Assembly (NCBI RefSeq): GCF_000143415.4
Contig: NW_003314294.1
Span: 1,291,889 to 1,355,888, forward strand
Source of the DNA: Selaginella moellendorffii
Taxonomy: Eukaryota > Streptophyta > Lycopodiopsida > Selaginellales > Selaginellaceae
Direction of reading: 5' to 3'
Length of the DNA: 64,000 nucleotides
How positions within the stretch are numbered: the first letter of the stretch is position 1; each line of letters begins with the position of its first letter. Made by a program: the position numbers and the translations under genes. The notes beneath the pieces were generated by a model that had not been told where the DNA came from, made no database searches, and worked only from the letters and a program-made list of their open reading frames with translations. Of this stretch, positions 1 to 11,851 are shown in pieces.

Positions 1-3000
1 TCTGGAAAGCGGCCTTTCGTAGCCGATGACCGGCCTTCTTCCATGTCCTGCAATGCTTGCCGGGCTTGGATGACGAGGAAGCGGAGCAGGAGGTTGGCAA
101 GCCTGTACACCTGAATCGCGATCGACTCCGAGTACTCAGAGCCCGACGTAGAATCAAGCTCGTTCCCGGTCGCAGAATGCGGCTTCCTGTGAGAGCCCCT
201 GGCGGTGAGAAGAAACCACGCTGAAGTGCCACCCAAGGTGGCAGCCTTTGCAAGAGCGACCGTCTCCTGCCTTTGAAGAGGAGGACACGATACTCCTTCG
301 CCAGTGGCCGACCGAACTAATCCTTCGCGTGCAACATAGGCCAGCAGATGCACAGCCATCTCGCGGAAGTCGACGAGCTCGTCTCGGACGGTGTAAACGG
401 CAGCAATAGGATGACGGATAATCTCACACAGAAAAGCCGTCACGTACTGGGCCTCTTGAAGCGCCGAGGAGCTCGTTTGAGCACGATGATATCTTGCCAC
501 CTTTCTGCCTTCTGAATCCACGCAGACGTTGGGAGAGCATAACGCCAAGAGGATTTTATGCCTCTCAGCTTTGAAGTAGGAGATGGTGGTGTCCAGAACA
601 GTTCCCCGGTATGCGTCGTTGTCCCCCAGAGCACGCAGCAAAGAAGCCACTGCGGCCACACCCAACGCCCACACTGCTTGCTGTGAGGACGTCTCGGTCA
701 TTGATATGGAAAACGGTCCTCCTCCATAGTCTTCCTCCCCACGGTGACTAACCAATGATATAGAGTGCAAGAAGCCCGCAGTGAAAAGCATCTCCGCTCC
801 ACTCTTGAAGCAGGATAGATAGAGACAGAAGCTCATAACAGTGGCACGGGTGTTGTCATCGCCCCCTAGTGCCATGGACGATACGAGGGACTTGGTCGGA
901 AAATGAGCCTGTAAGATAGGAATCCACGTTGATGGAACCAGACAGAACCTGATGACCATGTTCATAGCAGCCAAGGCCAAGCACCTGTAGTCCTTGTTCT
1001 CAACCATGCCACACAGCATTGGAAGAAAGCTCAAGGTTTCGGCACCGAAGTCAGCCTCGCCTGTAAGTTCCACCTTTGCGGACATAACTTCAAGCGCCAC
1101 CAGCAGGCACCCAAAGAGATCCTTGAGAGTCACGTCCTTGGCACGTTGAGAGTCCAATATAGACTTGATGCAGCTCAGAGATGTGGTGATAGCGGTCGCA
1201 CAAATTCCACGTAGCTTGTGCTCTTCAGCATTGGTTTCTGGCGAAATCAATATCTGCCACATCATTGCCTCGAGAAGCTTTGATTGACATGCTACGAACT
1301 TCGGCACATAGATTGCTCGATCCATCTCTGCAGATGTAACGGTCCTCTCAAGTCGGACACAGACTCGTTCCACTAAACTTTTGAGAGTGTCGCAAGTCCA
1401 GACTTGACTCTGGAGACAACCCAAACGTAAGAAATTTGGAAGAACGAAGACGAAAATTACACTTACCTTCTTCTCCGCACCAGAAATCTTGACAACGTCC
1501 ACAAGGCTAGTCACTGCCGAAATGTGAGCGGCTCCGTTGTGGATGATGTCATTGGCTTTTTCAAGACTGTAGAGCACGTTTTCTGCAACCTTGGTGGTCA
1601 ATACATCGCCATCTCGATCCCAAAACTCCAATCCTAACGCAGATCTGAGTAAGTTGACGTCATAATGGCGGAAATCTTCATGAAGTGTAGGAGACGACGT
1701 AGGAGGAATCAAAGCCGTATCTAGTTCTATATCCGCCAGAAAGTTCGAGATGTCTTGGAAATGGCGATTAGAGATAGTTCTACCATGCAAATCTCCTTGA
1801 AGGTTATAATACAGGTCGCTCATAACCAGCAGTTCGATGCTTCCCGAATAACTGCAAAATTTCCGAAAAGCTAAAGAACCTTGTTATGAGAATGTGATGA
1901 CAAACCTATAACCACGAGAACTGTATTGATTCACGAGCTCCTTGAAAGAAGGATGCGACAGTATCTATTAAAAACAGATTAGTCACACCGAGAAATAAAT
2001 AGACACAACCTGAGAGGAGCGCTGAAGAAGACATTTGGTAAATGAAACATCCATCCCCTTGTTGTCACCTGACAAAAGCTTAACCAGCAAACCGATAACA
2101 AAGCACCTCGCTTCCCGCTGCAAGTCAGGCATTTAGATAGATGATGAACAAAGTCATGGTCGATCACCTTTGTTTGAAGTACGAATTCCTCTGAGTGATC
2201 ATAGTCTACGTAGGAAGATAGAATCTCGCGAAGCTGAGTTGACGAAATCCAGTCAGATAATACAACATTCGATCTTCGCTTCAGATCGTTTGTCTTTGAC
2301 TCAGCCGTTCTTGACACGGACTGAATAAACATATCGTAGATCATTATCTGAAAGATTGACGCCTGACAACGACGGCACAGAGCACGAATAACGTATTCTT
2401 CCTGGGATGAGATGTCGGGATGTAGAAGCTCAACAGCTCGATTGGACAGCGTCTCCCAAAAGGATTTCTTATTCCTCAGCACTGTGATCCCAGTGAGGCA
2501 TTCGCTACCACCTTGCCATATTGAGAGCAGCAAGGACAGGAGACGAGAAAATACTTCCAAGTACCTGTATGAATTCAAACTAAGTTAAGAGCTACATTGA
2601 ACAAATCATACCGTCTGGAGAAAGACGTAGGAACTGTCAGAAGATTCCAAATGGCATTCAAAACTTCAGAACTCTTTTCAACATTTCCATCCTTTTCAGC
2701 TTCGGCCTCTGACTCGATCCAAGGGGAAATTAGCAATTCCAGCATACCAGGCTGTGAAATACACAGTTACAATTGAGCACAGAAGCGTTTAACATACCTG
2801 CCACGAGATAGCGCTAGTAACAAAGCTTAAAATGGAATCGAAAAGAGCAGGACTTTCAAACGCAGAACTTTCTGAGAGAATTCTCTCTATAAAATCACGC
2901 ATATGTCTCTTCTGCAAACACATCTGCATTCAGCCAGTTTCGTAAAAACAAAGAAATCGTACCGAATCCACACCGGAGATATAGCTCGCAAGGTTCACAG

Positions 3001-6000
3001 CTTGGGGCTTTGCCTTTTGGCCTATCTCACAAAGCTTCCCCAAGATACGCGCACTCAAAATTTGCAGCCTCTGAAATTTTTATTAGTATGCATGTTGTTA
3101 ATAGTGATATTTGTCTTACAGTGCACCGTTGAAATCCAAAGTATGACGTGATAATTGTAATAACTGAAGTCGAAGAAGCAGATTTGTGGAAAAGGAACTG
3201 GCATAGAGGAGAAACGGCAAATGCATCCTAAAACCAAAGCGAAAAATGTTTAAAACCTCACGAACAAGAATTACAAACCGTGTGATGTTCAAGTATCGTA
3301 TTAATGAGACACAGTGCGGCACAAATTGCTTGCAGCAGAGTGTCAACCTCCTTTACAGGAACGAGACGATATGTATACAGCTCCTGCAGAAAACAGTGAG
3401 AACGAGTGAACAATGACATGCTTTAACATACCTCTAGCTTATGCGCACTAACAGTCAAAATTTGAAACAACAAACTATGAATGACAGTATCGTTTAGAAT
3501 TTCCTCCAATACGGCGCTTCTGAGCTTATCACCGTGCCAGAAAGTTCCTCTCGTTGCCAAATCGAGCATTTGATAAATCTGAAAATTACATCAAACTTGA
3601 ACGAAAGGGAATAACACGCAATACCTTGGCAGACATGCACCATCGCTCGTGCCTTTCTTTGAACTTCCAATTGGAATAATTTACGAGAATACTATGCATG
3701 GAGTGAATCACGAAGCCAGATAAGGAATCGGTCCGAACTCCTTTCTCGAGCAGCAAGATCGCAGCATCCAAGACTAGAAATGCAAGCATCAGTACACAAC
3801 CATACAGAAAGTTCACATTGGAGAAATTACCAGCCAGTGTTAAACAGTATCGACCGCTACTCTGTTCCAGCTTTGAAAGCTTGCAATAGAAATACTCTCC
3901 ACACACAATACTGCATTGATGCAACATGAGAGGGCCGAATTTTTTTTGAGAAAGTACCTTTTGTCCGAGGACTGAATTAAACCGGTTTTTTCTACTCCCG
4001 CCATAACTTGTCCAGGGAAGCTGCAACATTAATGAAAGTCCTAAAACGACGTAAAAAATGTAATCATACCTGTTTGCGAGTTTTTGAAGCAGGCTGACGC
4101 TCTCAGCAATTGCTTTCAACTCTCCAGGACAGCCAGAAACAAGGTTCTTGATAACAGAGCACACAAGGCTAATGACGTCGATCCTGAAAAAGCGCATACA
4201 AGTTCATCTTTCCATGTCCAAAGATTGAATACCTTAAGCTCCTGTCCATCCTGCCATCAGCGCGAGCAGTTGTTGCAGCTACTGACTTGTCAATGCTAAC
4301 CAAATGCAATGAGATATCCTGCCAAAAAACACAGTTACACCGGAGACAAGAAGCAAAGTAACATAAGCGCCACCTTATTTGATGATAACATTTTGTTCAA
4401 AAGAGAAACAATAGAGAGTATTCCTTCAACGCTCTCTTGCGGCCACTGAGCCAAGCAAGACAGAATGGTTACCAGGGCACTGTGCTCGCACTGCACCAGA
4501 AACGAACACTGATTTTTAGAAAGTCGAACACCAGCATCATTACCTCCCAGCGCACAAGAGCTACTCCATCATTATACCGCTTCAAAACACGTCCAACAGC
4601 ACCTGCCGGGATATATAGACCCGAGCAATTAGGAATCTGAACGGCGCTGGAAATATGTATAACAGAACCAAAGCTTTCTTCCTCTTGGTTTGGGCGGTAT
4701 AGACAAATAACGGGTATTGTCTGGCACAAAAAATTGTACCTGCAGAACCGAATCGCTTTTAACAATCCACCACGGAAGAAATGTGTACTTACACGCACTC
4801 CGCAGACCAACGCCCCTCACACAAGCACGACAATAGACGCAATAGAGGGCCTATTTCCTGTGGAAAATTATCTCGGAGTGAATACAGAAAGCTTCGTATT
4901 GGTCCGTCCACGGCAACTTCCTTGTCCCAGAAAGCGGTGCACAACCACTCCTGCAAAAAGTCCAATCAAATGAATACACAAATCGAGCTGCGTAAAGTAT
5001 AGAACCTGTCCGTCATACGTTTCACAAAGAAGCTCAATAAGCTCGTTTTGAGAAGTTATGTCAGCCTGCATGAACGATCATAACGAAAAACCAGTATGAC
5101 TGCATTGATATACCTGGCAAAACTCATAAGCAGCTATGCATGCGGCACTCAGCGTTTTGACAGATCCATTGTATATGAAACCTGCAAAATGGTTGTAAGA
5201 CAAGGTTCCACAACAATAAGCCCACATACTCACTCACGTCAGAATCTTTCAGTTGCTCCGAGCGCATGAATTTCAAAAGAAAGGCATAAGCCCCGTACTT
5301 AAAGGCCTGCTGGGCGTAAACGGCGTGTTCTATGTCCTGCAGGATGAAAAAGAAAATAAATCGTGCGCATGGGGCATCTAATACTCACCAGAACCATAGC
5401 CTGATCGGGAAGTGACGATACCAAACAGATAAAAGTTGCCCATGCGAGCAAAAGGGGTGCATACTCGGTAGTCACGGTGAGGTCAAGGCCAGATAAAACA
5501 ACATCCAGTTCTTGTAACTCGTCAGCTGAAAAGCCATGGCCTCCTTGGCTGAAGTATTTGAAGCGTAAATTGGAGGAAAAAAAGAGGTACGACAGGTTTT
5601 ACCTGAATGATATTTCTCCATGCACCAAAGTGAGAACTAATCGTAGATCCAGCACCTCTATAAGGATCAATAAAGCTTGACTTCTTACGTGGGCAAGTGT
5701 CTTTTCTGCCTCCGATGTAACTGCTAGCCTCTCACTGTACCGTGCTTCGAATACGAACTGCAGAATCAGCAAAGAAACCATCATTCCATTTGGCAATCAG
5801 TGCTACGTACCTGGAAAGAAACAAACAAATCTTTCCATGTCTGGACGCTGCAGCGGGAGTCCGAAAAGGTCATAAATAATATGTCCATAAGCAAAGACTC
5901 TTCTGAAACTATTTCATCGGCCCACGCGTCCGAAAATTTGGAATCCTGCAACAAACGAAGCATCAGAGACATGGGAATCATCCAAAGTACGAACCCATTG

Positions 6001-6743
6001 CTCAGGCCGTGTAGAAGTGACTACGTGGTTCAGGTTTTCAAGCGCCCGTTTGCCCAGATCCTTGTCAATGAGATCCTGGACCTTCCTAGACATGCATTGC
6101 ATTGTGAGAAGAAGGCGGGTGCATTTGAGTAAGCATTGTCTTTCCAGAAAGTAAGTTATGGCAACCTGGAAAACTTGCGCATTAATACTTGAATGGATCG
6201 GAAGGAGAAAACTTACGCTTTGTGGCAGTAATGGATCGTCGCAAGGCACCGAGGGGTTATTTTCCATATGCCTCGAGAGAAGAATATAGCTTTGAATCTC
6301 ATCCAGGTCCTACAAAGAGCAACACAAAGAATTCTTCTCGAGATCAAGTACTGCTGTAGAGGCCTACCAGATGCTTGCTGATCCCAAGAGCAGTGCCCTG
6401 TAGCTCAGGCTTGACATCCAAAGAATGCGAACCGACAGTGATCTTGGATCCCTTCAAGGCTTGGTTGGAGGCGGCATTTGGACGTTTGAAAGCGAGAAGC
6501 ATGTCGATCAGCCAGTTTTGGTGCTCCAGCAGCCTCTCCTCCTGCAAACAATCGGTGGCAAAGATGCTACATTCTCTCTTGAAGACACACCAATGGATGG
6601 ATACCAACCAGTTCGATGCGCTTGCGCTGACGGCGATGAGTGGCATCGCCATCGTCCTGGGAGTCCTCCGCGGCGGCGAAATCCTCGAGATCCTCGAACA
6701 GATCCCTGTGAGACTCCCACCACAGCGCCGCGGGCGTCGCCAT
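1..6743 (-). CDS. NUP205: Nuclear pore complex protein NUP205 (3' end outside the window)
   Basis: This is a scaffold nucleoporin of the inner ring (NUP93 complex). It is a very large alpha-helical solenoid at the nuclear envelope. Many exons separated by introns of about 50-80 bp are readable on the minus strand. Regions resembling plant NUP205 from memory are: exon 1 (MATPAALWWESHRD), a central segment near 4.6 kb containing IPAGAVGRVLKRYNDG followed by VALVRWE, a segment near 2.5 kb with YLEVFSRLLSLLLSIW and RRCQASIFQIMIYDMF, and the C-terminal SIAIQVYRLANLLLRFL at 60-130. The ATG at 6743 is chosen because an in-frame TTG just upstream is the only longer start. Exon 1 ends near 6623 and exon 2 begins after a TTTGCAG acceptor near 6545. 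The last roughly 100 codons lie beyond base 1. The start codon is only 42 bp downstream of the ALG13 stop. Individual exon borders were not all resolved. Confidence 0.88.
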
Positions 6744-6785
6744 CGCCAAAACCCTAGCTAGACCCTTAGGTAGAAATTTTGGTTT

Positions 6786-7363
6786 TCATCCAAGAAATTT
6801 GTCCAATGCCGCCACCAGGGCCGCGGGCGAGGAGCGAGGATATGGCAGCAGGGTGCCGAGCTCCATCGCCTTGACGGCGGCCACCAGCGTGGACGGCTTT
6901 GCACAGATCAAGAATCGATTGCGCGCCAGCTCCTCGGCGAGCTCGCACTGGTGATTGTCCATGAGATCCTCGTTGATCACTACCACCAGAGGCTTGCCCG
7001 CGCGTAGCGTCTCGAAGATACTCCCGGACCCTGGCATTCAATCACATTCTTTTGAGTCGATTGATCGATCGATCGATCCATGGATCACTCACCCGCGTGA
7101 CTGATGACCAGATCGGCGCTGCTCAGCTGCTCGCCCAGATTGGGAGCAAATGTGAAGTAGTCGACTCGGAGACGATGGTGATCGTCGTCGCGCTCGCGCG
7201 TCGTGATTTGTGGGAGGTACGTTCCGCGGCCAATTTGGAGGCGCAGTGACGAGTAGCCTCGCGAGAGTAGCACGTCTTGGAATTCGTTGCTGTCGACGAT
7301 ACGAATCAAGGCATCAAAGCTGGTGGTGCCAACCGTGACGAACACCCGACCAGAAGGCTCCAT
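6786..7363 (-). CDS. ALG13: UDP-N-acetylglucosamine transferase subunit ALG13
   Basis: Catalytic subunit of the ALG13/ALG14 GlcNAc-transferase, which adds the second GlcNAc to dolichol-PP-GlcNAc on the cytosolic face of the ER. ALG14 is needed to anchor it to the membrane. There are two exons, 7363-7093 and 7030-6786, joined by a 62-nt GT-AG intron, giving 171 residues, which is the usual length of the short plant and fungal form. The N-terminus carries the family signature VFVTVGTTSFDALI. The splice joins ISHAG to SGSIFETL, and GKPLVVVINEDLMDNHQ follows; these are the GT28-type C-terminal UDP-GlcNAc-binding motifs. The start is ATG 7363, since the two extra codons upstream begin with TTG. 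The intron contains a run of GATC repeats. The gene lies in tandem with NUP205 on the same strand. Confidence 0.92.
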
Positions 7364-7481
7364 AGCCAAGAACCCTATTACGTTCTATGTTACAAAGGAG
7401 AAAAGCTTTACAAGAACTTTAGTAGTCTAGACTCACTCAAAATGGCTTGAGATCCAAACCGGCATCGCGTTAGCTCCTTTC

Positions 7482-9124
7482 TCACTGCTCGGAACTTGGA
7501 TTAGTGGACGCTCTCCCTCGTTTCGTCGAGAAACTTGGCCGCCACAGTGGCCTCTCCCGCTTCGTGAGGCTTGTAGCAGCAAAGATGGACAGTCCCACCA
7601 GCAGCGCTCCTCCAAACACGTTTCGCAACATGTTTGGCCTCTGCCTCGTCTCCACCTTCTGCTCCTCCTCCTCCGCAGCATTGCTTCCAAAGTCTTTGGA
7701 GCAGCGTACCTCTGCTGCGTCGCAGGAGCTGGAGAGGCTGGAAGATAATCCTTGAAACTTGTCTACCAGGCCCTTGGAGCACACAATGCAGTCGGAGCAA
7801 TCGTCCCCCTTGTCCACGGCCGACGCCGGCGGCCTTCTCAAGAGCGTGCTACTGTCCACTGGTATATCTGCACGGATCATAGCTCAGCTCCGTTAGACGG
7901 CCACTGTTAGATTTTTGCCAGACCTTTCTCGTCTTCCGTCTTGCAAGTAGCCACGAAGTTCTTCAGCTTGGAATCCAGCTTGAAGAGCACCGTCTCTAGT
8001 TCTTCCAGTAAGTTCATCTGCATTTAAAGATTAAGATGTTCACTCAGCCGGGTGATCTAATCTAACATTCGAAACAGTCTGTTTACCTCTGGAGAAAGCT
8101 CGGCTCCATCCTGCTGCCATAAAAACAATGTAGAAATGAGATCACGTCTCTCCCAGCAATTTTACATGGAACATACATACCTGACTTCTACGGAGCTGTT
8201 GATTGCTGCAGCCGCCTCCCTCGGTGAAGCTTGCGTCCAAGATGTCACTCGGAAGGCTTGAATAAGAAAAACGTATTAGGTACAGCAAAAGTTGCATCCA
8301 CCGGGTCGCGGGCTTACCTTTGCTTGTGATGTATTATAGTGTCGAGATCCGGAATGAACAGGTTCTCTGGATTACCAAGGCACGTACATTCCAGCGTCAT
8401 CTGTTGCATTACACCAAGCATTCTTATTTTATTCTCACGTCGAATGCACAAGAGAAATATATTCCAAGGAAGAGAGCTCTACCTTCAGTTTGGGTACATA
8501 GCCTTCACGCGGACTGGACGCACAGAGAGGATATTTGATGTACACCTCCGAATCCATGTCGTCGAGAAACTAGGAGGTACACGTTATTAACAAAGAAATG
8601 ACCAAGTTTGGGCACACTTACCTCTTTTAAGTCAAGAGCAATATGACCCGCCAAACCAGAACTGTAAGCCTGTTAATAGAAACAAAACCACGAGAGTTGG
8701 ACCCGTTCATCATTCCATGAAAAATCGAGGATGGAGGGCGAGCGATCATCTACCTGATCTGCGATTCCAAGGAGGAAAGGAGAAACAAAATATAAAGCTT
8801 TAGTCGAGAGAAAGAGCAAATCAAATCGCTCATACCTATGTAAATGTGGAGCTTGCCGAGGTCGTCTTCCTTGGCGCAGAAGAGGCGGCAGCTAATCCTC
8901 TGGTCGATGAGGCACTCGTCTTGCACGATGTCGAATTCGCCCAGCTCCTTCTGCTTGGACCCATGCAGGACTGTGATCTTTAAGCTTCTCTTGGCCGGAA
9001 TCCGGAAGCTAGAGCTGGTGCTGAAGGAGAGGCGCATAGGCGACGGGATGCGCGTCACTCGCAAGATCGTGATGGTGAAAACGTAGACGCGGGGGCCCTG
9101 GATTGAAGAATTCCTATTCGCCAT
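7482..9124 (-). CDS. C2-like domain protein with C-terminal membrane anchor, function unknown
   Basis: A multi-exon gene beginning at ATG 9124 and ending at 7482. Exon 1 (9124-8836) encodes a basic, beta-rich segment (RVYVFTITILRVTRIPSP, later KLHIYI). A 5-nt microexon at 8758-8754 is needed to keep frame into the exon 8669-8622 (AYSSGLAGHIALDLKE). Further exons encode FLDDMDSEVYIKYPL and a Cys/Gly/Ser-rich stretch. A predicted helix follows (MNLLEELETVLFKLDSKL), then a tail ending in one hydrophobic segment (LRNVFGGALLVGLSIFAATSL) and about 30 polar residues. The N-terminal half looks like a C2-type beta-sandwich, and the tail suggests a tail-anchored membrane protein; both are inference. 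I do not recognise a named family. It shares a spacer of about 560 bp with the divergent gene at 9687. Confidence 0.7.
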
Positions 9125-9630
9125 GGCTGCTGCGGCGCTTCCTCTCGCCGATCGCGCATCAAGACGACGAGCTTCTTGCTCGCCTGGCGCCCCAAAGAAT
9201 CAATCGATCATACCTAGCTAGCGCGCGCTGTCGGAAAAGAGAGAGAGTATGAAACCCTGGATCAAACAAGACGACGATGAATGGACGCGCAGGGAAGCGG
9301 AGGGCAAGTAAAAATGCGGCGGCGGAAACCCCTTTGGTAGTTTTTATGTATAGTAATAACTCGACATTCTCCAAACGGGTAGCTAGCTCGCCAATATTTA
9401 CCACCACGGGACAACGGCTGCTTTTTCTTTTTTACCATCGGCAGTCCCAGTGACCGTTAGAATGTGACAGAATATTCTGACCATGACGGTGCCCGGATAT
9501 TCCATCTATTCAACTCGTTGACGATGACCAGTCAACCCAATTCCATTTACTATGGGCTTTGATAGAAATGAAATAGTATAATTGCATGAAGGAGCGGACA
9601 TACTTGGCACCGGCAATGCATGCTGGATCA
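9125..9630. other. Divergent intergenic region
   Basis: Spacer between the minus-strand C2-like gene and the plus-strand secreted-protein gene, so it presumably holds both promoters. No coding sequence is supported. It has a CT/GA-rich purine tract near 9230-9250. Apart from the TATA element listed separately, no regulatory site is convincing. Confidence 0.5.
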
Positions 9631-9638
9631 TATATAAT
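9631..9638 (+). promoter_or_regulatory. TATA box of the secreted Lys/Asp-rich protein gene
   Basis: TATATAAT lies 49 bp upstream of the chosen start codon at 9687. That would place transcription initiation near 9661-9668 and give a very short leader. It supports ATG 9687 over the in-frame ATG at 9582, which lies upstream of the TATA box. Confidence 0.55.
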
Positions 9639-9686
9639 GAATCAATCAAACCTATGCTCAAAGCAACCGAAAGTTCTCGTGTCACA

Positions 9687-10127
9687 ATGAAGGCTGCTCT
9701 AGTGTTTCTTGTGCTTGTGTTCGCCACATTTGAGGTTACTTTCTCTTCTTCAAGTAGGGATCTCTTGTCCGTCGGTGGAGTTCATGAACAGCAGGATTCA
9801 CCAGCCGCTCTATCTTTTGGGGATGATGGTGACGATTTTCACCAAGGCATGGACAGGAAGAGGAGCCACAATAGCAACAACATCAACATCAACATCAATT
9901 TCAAGTGTAAGGATGATCATGTAGATTCAAAGGACGATAACAAGGCTAAGGATGACACAGGAGAGAAGAAACACAAGGAAGTCAAGGATGACAAGAGGGA
10001 GGAGAAGAAAAAAGAGGATATGGATGACAAGAGCAAGGAGAAGGACGAGCAAGACAAGGATGAGAAGAATATGGATGGCAAGGACAAGAGCAAGGACAAA
10101 GACGACGAGAAGAGAGTGTTTCCCTAG
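9687..10127 (+). CDS. Small secreted Lys/Asp-rich protein
   Basis: 146 residues in a single exon. Residues 1 to about 21 (MKAALVFLVLVFATFEVTFSS) form a clear signal peptide, so the product should enter the secretory pathway. The middle has a short Asn/Ile repeat (NSNNINININF). The C-terminal half is a highly charged low-complexity region of alternating Lys, Asp and Glu (KDDK, KDKDE and similar units) with a single Cys in the mature chain. There is no recognisable enzymatic domain. The composition suggests an intrinsically disordered, possibly cation-binding or dehydration-related protein, but that is only an inference from composition. The start was chosen for the signal peptide and for the TATA box 49 bp upstream. 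The next gene starts only about 90 bp downstream on the same strand. Confidence 0.65.
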   Translation: MKAALVFLVLVFATFEVTFSSSSRDLLSVGGVHEQQDSPAALSFGDDGDDFHQGMDRKRSHNSNNINININFKCKDDHVDSKDDNKAKDDTGEKKHKEVKDDKREEKKKEDMDDKSKEKDEQDKDEKNMDGKDKSKDKDDEKRVFP

Positions 10128-10219
10128 AAAATGGAATCTAAAAGAGCACAAACTATGAAGAAATAAATCCATGATCTTCGGATTGTTTGCTTGAAACCCT
10201 GAATTTTAGGGCAACTGGT

Positions 10220-11802
10220 ATGGATGAAGAGTTTGTCCCCGAGGCCGTGGCGCTGGATTGCGGGAATGAGAATGTGGAGGCGGTCGGGATCACAATCATC
10301 ACTGGCTACCTCGGTGCTGGCAAATCTACGGTAGCATTCTTGCGCGAGCAAGCAATGGATTTTCACAGTGAGTTTGATCGCAGCTGGTGAATTTCATACT
10401 CCATGCCCAGCACGGCAAGCGAATAGCCGTCATTCTCAATGAATTTGGCGACGAGCTCGGTGTGGAGAGGGCGATGATTAATGAAGGTGAATCCGGTGCG
10501 CTTGTCGAGGAATGGATCGAGCTCCCCAATGGCTGTGTTTGTTGCAATGTCAAGCACAGCTTTGTTCAGGCACTAGAACAGCTCACCCAGCGCCGTGACA
10601 GGTGAATTTCTTCCCCGAAGTTTTCACTTTTTTTCATGGCTTTTCTTACAGGTGTGAGCATGTCTTGCTCGAGACAACCGGGCTTGCCAATCCGGGTCCA
10701 GTGGCATCCACTCTTTGGATCGATGATCAGCTTGAATCGTCGGTGAGACTGGACGCCATAGTCACGGTAAAGTTGATTGCATTCTAGATAGATTGATCCT
10801 TTGACATTATAAATCAGGTGGTTGATGCCAGGAACTTGCAGCATCAGCTGGATGATAGGGAGGACGCTGAAGCATTCTTGCAACTAGCGCATGCAGTATG
10901 AAACCTTTCTCTATCACTAGCGAAAACATGCTGAGATTTTTTTTAATTTTTTTAAATTTTTCTGCTTCTTTTCTGTAGGACGTGATCATTCTCAACAAAG
11001 TCGATCTGGTTGACGAGTGCACGCTAACGGATGTGAAACAACGAGTTGCTGGGATCAACTCTATTGCGACTGTCTTGGAGGCTGTACGCTGCGAGGTTGA
11101 TTTAGATGTAGTTCTCAATCGGAGAGCTTATGCTACCAGGGTAATGGTCTTTGTTTTCGTTTTTTCCTTCTTTGTCTTCTCCTTGGAGCCTATACTATCT
11201 TCTTCCTGTGGTGTTTAGGACTCGATTAACCTCCGGGAACTTGAGAGGAAGCACGACGCAAACTTGCATGGCCAAACGGTCACAACAACCAGCATCGAAG
11301 ACGACAGGCCCGTGATTTTGAAGAAGGTTAGGACGACGACGTTGTGCTTTACTCCGAGCTAAACTTTGCCTTGTAGGTGGATGATTGGCTGGGAGATATT
11401 CTTTGGGAAAAGAAAATGGAAATTTATCGAATGAAGGCCATACTTCATGTTCATGGTGCGCAGGAAATGCATTTGCTACAGGTAGAATTTGGTGTTTAGT
11501 TCGATTCTTTCGCATCATAGTTCTGTTGCAGGCTGTCCGTGAACTATACGAGATTCTTCCCGGGAGGCTGTGGCGGCCAGCCGAGAAGCGCCAGAGCAAG
11601 ATAGTTATCATCGGTAACCATTTTTACAGTTTTTACAGTTCTAAGTTATCAATTGTGTTCATATACACCAGGTCGCAACCTTGACAAAGCATATCTTCAA
11701 AGCTCTCTCTCAGCGTGTTGTTTCTCTGGCGGTTTGGCAGACGAAAAAGTGTGCTCTCAAAGTATTACCTGTAAGAAATGGTCTGATTTTATTTTCATTT
11801 AG
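10220..11802 (+). CDS. CobW/ZNG1-type zinc metallochaperone GTPase
   Basis: A G3E-family GTPase of the COG0523 group, whose members deliver metal (zinc, for the ZNG1 branch) to client enzymes. Exons read at 10220-10329, 10384-10601, 10652-10766, 10818-10895, 10979-11140, 11219 to about 11324, and three further ones. Splicing 10329 to 10384 creates the Walker A motif GYLGAGKSTLVN. Other motifs are the metal-binding CxCC (NGCVCCNVK), ETTGLANPGP (Walker B/switch region), the guanine-specificity motif NKVDL, and a C-terminal CobW_C domain with HVHGAQEMHLLQAVRELYE and KIVIIGRNLD. The order and motifs match plant CobW-like proteins. The 3' end is uncertain: reading through gives a stop at 11800-11802, whereas a canonical 66-nt intron (11771-11836) would extend the ORF to 11913, across the DUF674 stop. 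Confidence 0.88.
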
Positions 11803-11851
11803 CTTGTGCGCTGACACAGGATTTTGCTATTGACAGGCAATCTTGGCTCTT

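Noticed and set aside
9917..10172. Hydrophobic Leu/Ser-rich ORFs antisense to the Lys/Asp-rich gene
   Set aside because: Shadow of the AAG/GAC-rich coding strand; no independent evidence.
10219..10390. ORF ending SEFDRSW after the Walker A region of the CobW-like gene
   Set aside because: It reads through the first intron; splicing 10329 to 10384 restores the canonical GAGKSTLVN motif.
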